A DNA stretch of 64,000 nucleotides from Bradyrhizobium liaoningense (lineage in GTDB: Bacteria; Pseudomonadota; Alphaproteobacteria; Rhizobiales; Xanthobacteraceae). The position numbers were made by a program, and so were the translations under genes. The stretch lies in contig NZ_JAFCJS010000004.1 of assembly GCF_018130825.1 (NCBI RefSeq), positions 434,001 to 498,000 of the forward strand. The letters are read 5' to 3'. Shown here piece by piece: positions 1 through 8,451 of this stretch (the stretch's first letter is position 1; every line of letters begins with the position of its first letter). The notes under the pieces were generated by a model. The model saw only the letters and a program-made list of their open reading frames with translations, did no database searches and had not been told where the DNA came from.

Positions 1-1
1 G

Positions 2-1315
2 ACGGCGCCGATCCTGCCGACGCTGTTGCGGCTCGCGATCCCCAACATGATCGCGATGGTCGGCAGCACGCTGGTCGCGATTGCCGAGACCTCCTATATC
101 GGCCGGCTCGGCACCATTCCGCTGGCTGCGATCGCGCTGGTGTTTCCGTTTGCGATGCTGACGCAGATGATGAGTGCGGGCGCGATGGGCGGCGGTGTCT
201 CCTCGGCGATCAGCCGCGCGCTCGGCGCGGGAAATCGCGACCGCGCCGCGACACTGGCGCTGCACGCCGCCATCATCGGCCTCTGCGGCGGGCTGTTCTT
301 CACGGTGATGATGCTGGCGTTCGGCCGCTCGTTCTTCACGCTGCTCGGCGGCCGGGAGCGCGTGCTCGAGGAAGCCAGCGGCTATTCGCAGGTGCTGTTC
401 TCCGGCGCGGTCGCGATCTGGCTCGTCAACACGCTCGCGTCCGTGATCCGCGGCACCGGCGACATGCGCCTGCCGTCGATGATTCTGATCGGGGCGAGCG
501 TGCTCCAGATCGCGCTCGGCGGCACGCTGGGGCTCGGCCTGTTCGGCGCACCGCAATTTGGCATGCCCGGCGTTGCGAGCGGCCAGCTGATCGCGTTCAG
601 CTGCGCCGCGATCTTCTTTCTCTGGTATCTCCTCTCCGGCCGCAGCCGGCTGCAACTCGACCTCCGCGCGTTCCATTTCGAGCGCGCGATGTTCCTGGAC
701 ATCCTTAAAGTGGGCGCGGTCGCCTGCCTGTCGCCGCTCCAGACCGTACTCACCATCCTGATCTTCACGAGAATCCTCGCGACCTTCGGCACCGAGATGC
801 TGGCCGGTTACGGCATCGGCTCGCGGCTGGAATTCTTGCTGATCCCGATCACCTTCGCCTTCGGCATCGCCTCGGTGCCGATGGTCGGCATGGCGATGGG
901 TGCCGGACAAGTGAAACGCGCGCGGCGCGTGGCCTGGACGGCGGCAGCGGCCTCCGGCCTCACCGTCGATACGATCGGCCTCGTCGTCGCGCTCGATCCC
1001 GCACTGTGGGTGTCGCTGTTCACGCGCGATCCCGGCGTCACGGCGGCGGCGCACAGCTACTTCCACTTTGCAGGTCCGGCCTTCGTGTTTTTCGGCATGG
1101 GCGTGTCGCTGTATTTCTCCTCGCAAGGCGCCGCGCGCGTCGGCGGTCCGGTGCTGGCCTCCACAGCGCGGCTGCTGATCGTCGCAATCGGCGGCATCGG
1201 CCTCATGATCGCGCAGGCGCCGGCCTGGACCTTGTTCGCGCTGGTCGGCGGCGCCATGGTCGTGTTCGGGCTCTTGACGGCCGCGTCGGTCGCGTTCGCC
1301 CGCTGGGGCAAATGA
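2..1315 (+). CDS. MATE family efflux transporter (5' end outside window)
   Basis: Multidrug/toxin extrusion type inner-membrane antiporter, expected to export organic cations or metabolites with Na+ or H+. The frame is open from base 2 with no start, so the N-terminus lies upstream of the window; about 437 residues are visible against a usual 440-470. The sequence is a run of hydrophobic helices with the MATE-like early segment around TSYIGRLG and a second similar half after residue 230. It ends at a TGA at 1313. No partner gene indicates the substrate. The family is clear; the substrate is unknown. Confidence 0.9.
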   Translation, partial: TAPILPTLLRLAIPNMIAMVGSTLVAIAETSYIGRLGTIPLAAIALVFPFAMLTQMMSAGAMGGGVSSAISRALGAGNRDRAATLALHAAIIGLCGGLFFTVMMLAFGRSFFTLLGGRERVLEEASGYSQVLFSGAVAIWLVNTLASVIRGTGDMRLPSMILIGASVLQIALGGTLGLGLFGAPQFGMPGVASGQLIAFSCAAIFFLWYLLSGRSRLQLDLRAFHFERAMFLDILKVGAVACLSPLQTVLTILIFTRILATFGTEMLAGYGIGSRLEFLLIPITFAFGIASVPMVGMAMGAGQVKRARRVAWTAAAASGLTVDTIGLVVALDPALWVSLFTRDPGVTAAAHSYFHFAGPAFVFFGMGVSLYFSSQGAARVGGPVLASTARLLIVAIGGIGLMIAQAPAWTLFALVGGAMVVFGLLTAASVAFARWGK

Positions 1316-1410
1316 GCGCAGGCAAATCGCGCGCAGGAATGTGATTCAATCCGGCGTTGCACTATCCTGCCGGACTGCTATGGAGGCGCCTCCATTTTCG
1401 GGGCCTCTCC

Positions 1411-1845
1411 ATGTTCAGCAGATTCGCCATCCTCTCCGTCATCCTGACTGCGCTGCTTGGCGCGACGGCCGCGCATGCGCAGAGCGCCGACGGGACCTGG
1501 CTCACCCAGGCCGGCGATGCCCGCGTGAAGATCGGCAAGTGCGGCGGCGGCATCTGCGGCCACATCGTCTGGCTGCGCGAGCCCATGGACACCGCGACCG
1601 GTCAGCCCGCCACCGACAGCAAGAATCCCAATCCCGCGCTCGCAAAGCGCCCGATGATCGGCCTGCCGCTGTTCAGCGGCATGCAGCCGTCAGCTCCGAA
1701 CAAATGGTCCGGCCAGATCTACAATGCCGATGACGGCAGCACCTATGCGAGCAGCGTCACGGTCACGGGCGCGGATTCATTGCGGGTCGAAGGCTGCGTC
1801 GGCGCGCTCTGCGGCGGCGAGACCTGGACGCGCGCGGGGCGCTAG
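1411..1845 (+). CDS. DUF2147 domain secreted protein
   Basis: 144-residue exported protein. I start at the ATG that begins MFSRFAIL because it opens directly into a signal peptide (hydrophobic core, cleavage after AHA at about residue 23); an in-frame start at 1357 would put 18 unrelated residues before it. The mature part has the DUF2147 pattern: a GTW start, paired cysteines in KCGGGICG followed by HIVWL, and a late Cys-containing stretch. The function of the domain is not known; it is common in Gram-negative periplasm. The 3' end overlaps the convergent DUF3095 gene by 4 bases. Confidence 0.85.
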   Translation: MFSRFAILSVILTALLGATAAHAQSADGTWLTQAGDARVKIGKCGGGICGHIVWLREPMDTATGQPATDSKNPNPALAKRPMIGLPLFSGMQPSAPNKWSGQIYNADDGSTYASSVTVTGADSLRVEGCVGALCGGETWTRAGR

Positions 1846-2996
1846 CTCGCCGCCGCCATCATCGCCTTCAGCGCCGTCGCCGCCGAGGCGTAACCGCCCC
1901 GCGCGCCGTCGATGAAGTGTACGTGATCGCTGCGCAGCGCCGACGGCGTGAAGCAGGTCATCATCGCGGCATCCTGCTGATAGAGGCCGTAGCGCACGAC
2001 GCCGTCGCGCGCGGCGGCCGCGAGACGATCGCTCAACGCGCGCTCGAGCTGCGGCGTGCAGTCGAGAATCATGCGCAGGCCGTCGTCATATTTGCGGAAG
2101 TCGGAATTCTCGACGACCTGGCGTTTGTAGAGGCTGGGCACGAAACCGCCGATCTTGATGTCGAAGCGCATGATCAGATAGGCGAACAATGTATAGGCCA
2201 GCACGGTGGCTCTGCGCGCGATCAATGGACCGCCGCGCCTGGTGCGGGCTTCGAAGTCCAGCCCCTGCGGCGGCCATTTCAGCGGCGGCCCCTGCGGCGG
2301 TACCGGGCGGCCGCCCTCCGGGCTGCGCTCGACGAGATGGATGATGTCCTCGATCACCTTGCGGAACGCCTGCGGATCGACGCCGCGCACCGGCATCACC
2401 AGCACCGACAGGATCAGGCCGCGCGCAGCCGGCATCACCTCGAAGCGGCACGACAGGCCGGAGAGGTCAGGTTGCGTCCCGGCGGGCGCTTCCGACACGG
2501 CGAACTCGCCGCGCTTCATCGCGGCATCGGCCCAGGCGAGCCCGCCGCCGGAGAACATCGCGTAGGACAGGTTCGGCGACGGACCGAAACGCGCGACACG
2601 CACATCGAGGCCCTGCGCCCGGATGGCGCTCACCGGCACCAGCGCGATGCGCATCTTCAGATCGAGATCCTCCCGCACCCAGGTTGCCGTCGCCGCCAGC
2701 GCATCGCGGGCGCGGTCGAGATCGCCGGGCGCGACCGCAAAGCTCGCGCCGTCGCCGCCGAACACGAAGGGGAATTCCCGCCCCTCCAGCGCATTGGTCA
2801 CCGCCGCGATCACGGCCGCACCGGCCATGTTGACCGCCTTGTAGCGCTGCGCCGCAATCGCCTTGGTGGAATCGACGATGTCGGCGACACCGATGCTCCA
2901 ATCGTCCGGCAGCGGCGCATAGAGCGAGGGATCCATCAGGCTGGTGAAGCCGCGGAAGACGGGAATGCCGCCGTAGAAGGATTCGCCTGATGTCAT
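1842..2996 (-). CDS. DUF3095 domain protein, nucleotide-cyclase-like
   Basis: 384-residue cytoplasmic protein of the DUF3095 family. The N-terminal half resembles a class III cyclase core: a first acidic strand with Asp39 and Asp42 (ADIVDST) and a second acidic turn GGDGA at 80-84, the places where cyclases hold metal. Family members are often labelled adenylate cyclase, but I know of no firm biochemistry. The C-terminal half is family-specific. Single gene, with no obvious operon partners. The cyclase reading is inference from two motifs. Confidence 0.8.
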   Translation of the reverse strand: MTSGESFYGGIPVFRGFTSLMDPSLYAPLPDDWSIGVADIVDSTKAIAAQRYKAVNMAGAAVIAAVTNALEGREFPFVFGGDGASFAVAPGDLDRARDALAATATWVREDLDLKMRIALVPVSAIRAQGLDVRVARFGPSPNLSYAMFSGGGLAWADAAMKRGEFAVSEAPAGTQPDLSGLSCRFEVMPAARGLILSVLVMPVRGVDPQAFRKVIEDIIHLVERSPEGGRPVPPQGPPLKWPPQGLDFEARTRRGGPLIARRATVLAYTLFAYLIMRFDIKIGGFVPSLYKRQVVENSDFRKYDDGLRMILDCTPQLERALSDRLAAAARDGVVRYGLYQQDAAMMTCFTPSALRSDHVHFIDGARGGYASAATALKAMMAAAS

Positions 2997-3130
2997 CGGG
3001 TGAGGCCGGATGGTTGGGAGCGTCCGAAATCAGATACGTGGCAGGGTCGATCAGGGTTCGCTTCCCGATCATTGGCCGAAACGGAGCCGGACAACAAGAT
3101 CGCAGCGCGCCGCAATGCCGCAGATGGTCA

Positions 3131-3144
3131 TTGATCGGCATCAA
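3131..3144. promoter_or_regulatory. FixK/FNR-type box
   Basis: TTGATCGGCATCAA is a perfect TTGAT-N4-ATCAA dyad and fits the FixK2/FNR box used by Bradyrhizobium under low oxygen. Its centre lies about 62 bases before the start of the ribbon-helix-helix gene at 3200. If it acts as a class II activator site, transcription would start near 3179. The divergent DUF3095 gene starts 135 bases away on the other side. Confidence 0.55.
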
Positions 3145-3199
3145 ACAGCCGGCCGCGAATGACGTTTACGGTTGGTCCATCTGAAACGGTCGCGCGGGG

Positions 3200-3589
3200 A
3201 TGATCGGGGTGTCTGATTTCGGCAGCAAGGACTCCGCCTCGCCGGTTCGCCGGCGCACCGGGCTCGATGCGATCAGTGCGGTCAAAATGCCGGAGATGCT
3301 CACCGCCGCCGTGGATGCCTGGGCCGAGGTCCATCAACTGTCGCGCTCGGATGCGATCTGCAAGCTGGTCGAGCTTGGCCTGAAGATCGCGCCCGCCGCG
3401 CCGGCATCAGCGCATTCGGTCGCATCGGACGCCACCCGGATCGAGGAGCTGGCGGTGCATGAGATCGAGGGGCTGCTCGATCCCGCCTTGCCGGAGGACG
3501 AACGCGATCGCCGTATCCGCCGCCTCACCGAGGGGCCGCCGGAATTCTTACATCAACGGATTGACCTGCCGAAGCAGCATCGGACCTGA
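3200..3589 (+). CDS. ribbon-helix-helix domain protein, probable regulator
   Basis: 129-residue protein. Residues about 27-62 fit a ribbon-helix-helix DNA-binding fold: a short strand (AVKMP), a first helix ending in DAWAEVHQ, the turn LSRS, then a second helix (DAICKLVELGL). The remainder is a low-complexity Ala-rich linker and an acidic/basic tail. No toxin gene lies beside it, so an antitoxin role is not supported. The start ATG follows a GCGGGG stretch. A FixK/FNR-like box lies upstream, which suggests microaerobic control. The specific function is unknown. Confidence 0.7.
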   Translation: MIGVSDFGSKDSASPVRRRTGLDAISAVKMPEMLTAAVDAWAEVHQLSRSDAICKLVELGLKIAPAAPASAHSVASDATRIEELAVHEIEGLLDPALPEDERDRRIRRLTEGPPEFLHQRIDLPKQHRT

Positions 3590-3593
3590 AGGC

Positions 3594-3803
3594 TTAATGC
3601 AGCTTCTCGTCCTGGCGCTTGCGCAGCTTGGATGCCGGGACGTCGTGGCAACCGACCAGACGCACGAATTGCTGCGGGTACATCTCGTAGCCGTGATCGC
3701 CGGAATTCTGATGCGACATCGGCGGACAGCGGGCGTCATCCGGCTTCGCGCGCGATGGCTCGGTCAGAGCCTGACTTGAAGCGGTCATGTTTGAAGTGGC
3801 CAT
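3594..3803 (-). CDS. small hypothetical protein
   Basis: 69-residue protein that I do not recognise. I chose the ATG at 3803 (MATSNM) because GGGGAGCAG stands 4 bases upstream as a ribosome binding site; an in-frame start at 3848 has none. The N-terminal third is Ser/Thr/Ala-rich and probably disordered; the C-terminal half (YPQQFVRLVGCHDV) may be folded and ends in a Lys/Arg-rich tail. It converges on the ribbon-helix-helix gene with a 4-base gap. Confidence 0.55.
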   Translation of the reverse strand: MATSNMTASSQALTEPSRAKPDDARCPPMSHQNSGDHGYEMYPQQFVRLVGCHDVPASKLRKRQDEKLH

Positions 3804-3829
3804 CGACTGCTCCCCTTCGATTAGGGCAG

Positions 3830-3853
3830 ATCGATTGACGTAACCCAATCGAT
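3830..3853. promoter_or_regulatory. 8-8-8 inverted repeat upstream of small gene
   Basis: ATCGATTG and CAATCGAT are perfect inverted arms separated by 8 bases, ending 27 bases upstream of the start at 3803. Spacing and position suit a regulator-binding site, but no regulator can be named. Confidence 0.35.
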
Positions 3854-3929
3854 TGCGGGGTATCTTAAGACCAAATCCGGCGTGCTGTCATTGCGCCGGA
3901 TCAACGCAATTGTGGCAGCTCGGTTCCGC

Positions 3930-4652
3930 TTACGCCGTATTCCCTGCGTCGACCGTGAACACGGTACCGGTGACGTTGCGGCCGCCCTCGCCCAGGAGAT
4001 ATTCCACCATGCGTGCGACGTCATCCGTCTCCGGCAGACGGCGCAGCGCGCTGCGTCCCGCGATGCGCTTGCGGCCTTCGTCAGAGAGATTGTGCGTGAG
4101 CTCGGTGTCGATGAAACCAGGCGCGATCGCGTTCACGGTGATGCCGAGCTTGCCGACCTCGCGCGCAAGCGACCGGGTGAAGCCGGTCGCGGCCGCCTTG
4201 GTCGCCCCATAGACGGAGAGGCCGTTGTAGCCGGTGGTCGCGATGATCGATGAGATGTTGATGATGCGGCCGGCGCCGTCGGCCATCATCTGCCGCGCCA
4301 CATATTTGGTGAGGATGATCGGCGACAGCACGTTGAGCTGCACCAGCGCCTCGATCTCGGAATTGTGCATGGTGGCGAGCAGGCCTTCGGTGCCGAGGCC
4401 GGCATTGTTGACGAGGCCGTAGATCGGGCCGAACTCGTCGCGCACGAGTTTTGCGAAAGCGGGGATCGCGTCGATCACGGCGAGATCGCAGGCGCGGAAA
4501 TGCAGGCGGCCGTCGGAGGCGGCGATGGCCGCCTTGAGCTCGTCGCTCTCGCGGCGCGCCGCCGCGATCACGTTGAAGCCGGCAGCGACCAGGCGCTCGC
4601 CGATCGCCAGTCCAATGCCGCGGCTGCCGCCGGTGACGAGAACGTTATGCAT
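3930..4652 (-). CDS. SDR family oxidoreductase, FabG-like
   Basis: 240-residue NAD(P)H-dependent short-chain dehydrogenase. Visible are the cofactor motif TGGSRGIG at 7-14, NNAG at 82-85, the catalytic Ser135, Tyr148 and Lys152 (YGATK), and a PGFIDT segment, all spaced as in 3-oxoacyl-ACP reductase FabG. It is the last of three overlapping genes: its start lies inside the 3' end of the adenylate-forming ligase, which follows a free-standing acyl carrier protein. This suggests it reduces a ketone on an ACP-bound acyl group in a small dedicated pathway rather than in bulk fatty acid synthesis; that role is inference. Confidence 0.85.
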   Translation of the reverse strand: MHNVLVTGGSRGIGLAIGERLVAAGFNVIAAARRESDELKAAIAASDGRLHFRACDLAVIDAIPAFAKLVRDEFGPIYGLVNNAGLGTEGLLATMHNSEIEALVQLNVLSPIILTKYVARQMMADGAGRIINISSIIATTGYNGLSVYGATKAAATGFTRSLAREVGKLGITVNAIAPGFIDTELTHNLSDEGRKRIAGRSALRRLPETDDVARMVEYLLGEGGRNVTGTVFTVDAGNTA

Positions 4653-6027
4653 CGGTGCGCGCCAGTTTTCCGGCCGGGGTGACGTCGAGCGCTTCGACGA
4701 AGCGGATCACCGCCGGCACCTTGTGGGACGCGAGCTGAGCGCGGCACTGCTCCAGGATCTGGTCGCGGATCTCCTTCACCCGGGCCTGATCGGTGCCCTC
4801 GGTGAGGATCACGTCCGCAACGACGATGCCGCCGGTAATCGGGCTCTTGCGCGATTTGGCCCGCGACATCCGCACATCCGCGTGACGATTGATCACCGCT
4901 TCGATCTCTTCAGGATGGACCTTCAGTCCGCCAATATTGATGATGCCGCCACGGCGGCCGACAAAATAATAGCGGTCGCCGCGCAATTCGACAATGTCGC
5001 CGCTGTCGACAAACCCGTCCTCGTCGGCGAGCGCGGCCGCATTGCGGCCGATGTAAGCATGGGCCGTGCGCGCCGAGCGGATCCGCAGCGAGCCGTCCAC
5101 GACCTTCATCTCGACGCCGTTGCGGTTGCCGAGATAGTCGGCCGGAAAACCCTCGAGCCCGTCATTGACGGCGAAGCCGACGCCGGCCTCGGTCGAGGCA
5201 TAGGCATGGCCGACGGAGGAATTGGGGAACGCCGCCTTGAGGCCGTCGAGCACGGCCTGGTCGGCGATCTCGCCGGAGAGACGGACGTAGCGCGGCGCGA
5301 AGTGCGCCGCCGAACCGCTCATCAGGAGCTTGCGCCAATGCGAGGGCGTGCCGGAGATGTGCGAGACGCCGCGCGCATTCAGCCGCGCGACGTGATCGGC
5401 GAGCGCCTCATGCGGATCGGACAGCACCATCGAGCCGCCGGAGAGAACGGCGCGGAGGAAGATCTGCAGGCCGCCATAGCGGCGGATGTCGTAGAACGTG
5501 GCCCAGACCGGCGCAGGTCCGCGCGCGGGGCCTTCGGCGACGATGGCGCCGGTCAGCGCTTCCAGGGTGTGGCCGGCGATCTTGGGTACACCGGAGGTGC
5601 CCGAGGTGAGCATCAGCCATTCGGTGGCGCGCTCGGTCCTTGCCGGCGCCGTGGCTTGAAGCGGCAATTGTGCGGTGACGATGAGCGGCACGCCGGTCTC
5701 CGCCCAGTGATCGGGCTCGTCGGTGACGACGGCATCGATCCCGGCATCGGCGATCAGCGTGTCGAGATGCGCCGGGTTGAGGTCCGGCGGACACAGCAGC
5801 ATGCGACGGGCGATACCGTCGAGCTCGATCATGGCAAGGCCCGACCGGAGCTGGTCGGACAGCTTGAGCAGCACGGCGCGGCCGGACAATTCGTGCAGCC
5901 GGCCGGCCAGGACCGTCTGCGACAGGATGTCGGTCAGCGACACGACATCATGCGCATCGGAGATCGTGCGGCCCTTCAGCTCCGCGCCGAGATGGTCGCG
6001 GAGCGCAAAGATTTCACGCGGGGACAT
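4645..6027 (-). CDS. adenylate-forming acyl ligase (AMP-binding)
   Basis: 460-residue ANL-superfamily enzyme, expected to activate a carboxylic acid as its adenylate and pass it to CoA or the adjacent ACP. Motifs: P-loop TSGTSGVPK at 141-149, YASTE at 276-280, DSGD at 341-344, the hinge GRRGGIINIGG from 357, and catalytic Lys454 in TPAGKL. I start at MSPREIF (6027), which overlaps the ACP stop by 14 bases; a longer reading to 6111 would lie over the ACP gene with no similarity to the family. It is shorter than typical CoA ligases (500-600), closer to stand-alone adenylation enzymes. It overlaps the SDR gene by 8 bases. Confidence 0.85.
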   Translation of the reverse strand: MSPREIFALRDHLGAELKGRTISDAHDVVSLTDILSQTVLAGRLHELSGRAVLLKLSDQLRSGLAMIELDGIARRMLLCPPDLNPAHLDTLIADAGIDAVVTDEPDHWAETGVPLIVTAQLPLQATAPARTERATEWLMLTSGTSGVPKIAGHTLEALTGAIVAEGPARGPAPVWATFYDIRRYGGLQIFLRAVLSGGSMVLSDPHEALADHVARLNARGVSHISGTPSHWRKLLMSGSAAHFAPRYVRLSGEIADQAVLDGLKAAFPNSSVGHAYASTEAGVGFAVNDGLEGFPADYLGNRNGVEMKVVDGSLRIRSARTAHAYIGRNAAALADEDGFVDSGDIVELRGDRYYFVGRRGGIINIGGLKVHPEEIEAVINRHADVRMSRAKSRKSPITGGIVVADVILTEGTDQARVKEIRDQILEQCRAQLASHKVPAVIRFVEALDVTPAGKLARTDA

Positions 6028-6259
6028 TTTCGTAGGCCCGCACGAAATCGCCCACCGTGGCGGGGAACGCTGCGTCCTCGGAAATGGTGAAGGGATCGAC
6101 ACCGGTCTCATCCTCGAGGCGGGCGACCAGGATGGCGAAGGCGAGCGAGTCGAAGCCCGTCTCGTGCAGGGACAGATCGTCCGAAAGCGCGGGCAGCGTG
6201 ACGTGCTGCTCCTTGGCGATCTGCTGGATCGCTTCGATGACCTTAGACCTTACCGACAT
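6014..6259 (-). CDS. acyl carrier protein
   Basis: 81-residue phosphopantetheine carrier. The attachment Ser38 sits in GFDSLAF, and the protein has the helical acidic pattern of type II ACPs (EDETGVDPF). It is not the housekeeping acpP, whose DSL context and neighbours (fabD, fabG, fabF) are absent. It heads a three-gene overlapping unit (ACP, ligase, SDR), so the ligase probably loads it. The 146 bases upstream contain TTTAC and GTAAA arms around 6331-6349, a possible control site. Confidence 0.88.
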   Translation of the reverse strand: MSVRSKVIEAIQQIAKEQHVTLPALSDDLSLHETGFDSLAFAILVARLEDETGVDPFTISEDAAFPATVGDFVRAYENVPA

Positions 6260-6405
6260 GGCTGGCTCTCTTTTGTTGTCGATCGCAGTGTTGCGGCGGC
6301 TCTTGATGACCGCCTCCCCATGGCCGTCTGTTTACCCGACAGAAGTAAATGGCTTCTTGGACAATTCAGAGAAAATTGGACCTATCTGCCGGATTTTGGT
6401 TGCGG

Positions 6406-8220
6406 TTAGAGCCGGATCGTACCGTCGACGATCTCGGCATAGGTATTGGAATCGAGCGCAACATAAGCGCCGGACTTGGGCTCGAGCATGAACAGCGGAT
6501 CGGAGACCGCGGCCGGGTCAAAGCCCTCGCGGGCCAGCTCGCCCTTCTTCTGCTTGAAGGTCTCGGTGGCATCGAGCTCGCGCGAGATGCGGATGAAGAC
6601 CGGGCAGGCGTAAGCCGGCAGGCGCTGGCTGAGATGCGCAGGCAGTGCGGTGATCTCAAAGCCCTCGTTCACGACGATCGCGCTCATGCCGGCGCGGCCG
6701 TCGGTACCGGGAATGCTGACGCCATAGGTGGTGGCGTCGACCACGCCGGTGAAATCGCGCACGGCATCGTTCACCTCCGAGGTCGCGACGTTCTCGCCCT
6801 TCCAGCGGAAGGTGTCGCCGATGCGGTCGACGAAATGAAAGAAGCCCTTGTCGTCGAGCCGCATTAAGTCGCCGGTGCGGAACCAGGCATCGCCCTTGGC
6901 GAAGACGTCGCGCAAAATCTTCTTCTCGGTCTCGCCGGCATCGGTATAGCCCTCGAAGCGGCCGCCGCCCTGGTCCGCGGTGCCGATGCGGCCGATCGCT
7001 TCGCCGGCCTCGCCGCGGGCGCAGGCGAGGCAGAAGCCGTCTTCATTGCGCAGCGGCGCGCCACTGTCAGGGTCGAGCTTGACGATGCCGGCGGGAAAGC
7101 GATGCGCAAGCAGCGGCGGAATGCGTCCGATCGCGCCCACCTGTCCCTCGACGTTGAATAGCGAGAAATTGCCTTCGGTGGCCGCATAGAATTCGAGGAT
7201 GCGGGGAATGGCGAAGCGGCCCTGAAAATCTTCCCAGATGTCGCCGCGCAGGCCGTTGCCGCAGACGAGCCGCAGCCGATGCCGGTTCTCGTATTCCGAC
7301 GGCGGTGCCTTGAGCAGATAGCGGCAAAGCTCGCCGATATACTGGAACAGCGTGCAGTCGTGCCTGACGATGTCGGGCCAGAACTGCGAGGCCGAGAATT
7401 TTTCGGCGATCGCCACCGAGCCGCCGGCAGCCAACATGCTGCAGGGCGCGACGATGCCGCCGACCGAGTGAAACAGCGGCAGGCAGTCGTAGAGCCGGTC
7501 CTGCGGCGTGGCGCCGGTGAGGCCGGCGAACCAGAAACCCCAATTGAGGATGCGGCGGTGGCTGATGCTGGCCGCCTTCGGCAGGCCCGTGGTGCCGGAG
7601 GTGTAGATCAGCAGCGCACGGTCGTCGATGGTGACGTCGCCACGTTCCTCCGCCAGCAGCGGACCGTCGTCGAGCGCGGCGAGCGCCACGTCGATAGCAC
7701 GCTCGCTGCGGGCATCGCCATGGGTCCAGACCTTCGCGTCCGTCTTCAGATACGGCTTCGCGCTCTCCAGCATCGCCACCAGATCGTGCGCGACGATGAT
7801 GTGCAGGGGACTTGCGACATCGAGGCAATGCGCGAGCGATTGGCCGACGAGCCTGGTGTTGATCAGCGCAACCACACCGCCGATCCGGCTGATGCCGAGC
7901 CACGCCGCGACATAGTCGATGCCGTTCGGCATGATCAGCGCAACGGTATCGCCCTTGGCAACGCCGACCGAGCGCGCCCAGCGCGCATAGCTGGTAACGC
8001 GTTTCGCCAGGCCTTCGTAATCAAGCGTTGCGTCATCGGCGATCAGCGCAACGCGGTCGGGCTGGCGCTGCGCCCAATCGTCGACGACGTCGGCGAACAG
8101 GCGGCCCGGCAGCGCCTCGATCCGCGCGGTGAGCTCGATGGCCTTCAGCCAGATCTTGGATGCCGACGGCGCGCGCGCGGCTTTCGGTTGCTCGGTGACC
8201 CCGGTGGTCATGCCGTTCAT
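6406..8220 (-). CDS. long-chain acyl-CoA synthetase, FATP-like
   Basis: 604-residue AMP-binding enzyme that makes acyl-CoA from fatty acid, ATP and CoA. The P-loop YTSGTTGLPK is near 206-215; YAATEG, the TGDLMRLD motif and a WKGEN hinge follow. The pattern (DGFCLACARGEAGE region, missing large linker) matches the FATP/very-long-chain synthetase branch rather than FadD. The N-terminal 30 residues are variable. The start at 8220 is chosen; an in-frame ATG three codons later is equally possible. It lies upstream of the ACP-ligase-SDR unit with a 146-base gap, so it may or may not share transcription. Confidence 0.85.
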   Translation of the reverse strand: MNGMTTGVTEQPKAARAPSASKIWLKAIELTARIEALPGRLFADVVDDWAQRQPDRVALIADDATLDYEGLAKRVTSYARWARSVGVAKGDTVALIMPNGIDYVAAWLGISRIGGVVALINTRLVGQSLAHCLDVASPLHIIVAHDLVAMLESAKPYLKTDAKVWTHGDARSERAIDVALAALDDGPLLAEERGDVTIDDRALLIYTSGTTGLPKAASISHRRILNWGFWFAGLTGATPQDRLYDCLPLFHSVGGIVAPCSMLAAGGSVAIAEKFSASQFWPDIVRHDCTLFQYIGELCRYLLKAPPSEYENRHRLRLVCGNGLRGDIWEDFQGRFAIPRILEFYAATEGNFSLFNVEGQVGAIGRIPPLLAHRFPAGIVKLDPDSGAPLRNEDGFCLACARGEAGEAIGRIGTADQGGGRFEGYTDAGETEKKILRDVFAKGDAWFRTGDLMRLDDKGFFHFVDRIGDTFRWKGENVATSEVNDAVRDFTGVVDATTYGVSIPGTDGRAGMSAIVVNEGFEITALPAHLSQRLPAYACPVFIRISRELDATETFKQKKGELAREGFDPAAVSDPLFMLEPKSGAYVALDSNTYAEIVDGTIRL

Positions 8221-8451
8221 TCTTTCGGAACGTGTCTGCTGTTGCCGGCAGCTTAGCTCGCGCGTCCTGCCCAGGCGTTAAGAGACAAGGTAAAAGCCGG
8301 TTAGTGCGCGATTAACTCTAGTCATCCTTTACCAAGCCGGCGGGAACGGCGTGCGGCCCGGGGCGATTCTTGCGATAGCAGGTCCAGTCATTCGGGCGCG
8401 CTGCGCGCATCCCCGCGCCCGCTTGCGGGGAGAGGCGAACTGGAGGCAATC

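Noticed and set aside
1917..2990. Long plus-strand frame over the DUF3095 gene
   Set aside because: His/Arg-rich shadow without domain or ribosome site.
3835..3848. Second FixK box (TTGACGTAACCCAA)
   Set aside because: Deviates in the conserved right half and lies too close to the start codon.
4525..6090. 521-codon open frame opposite the ligase
   Set aside because: Antisense shadow; the minus-strand frame has all adenylation motifs.
6028..6111. Longer N-terminus for the adenylate ligase
   Set aside because: It would overlap the ACP gene by nearly 100 bases and shows no family similarity.
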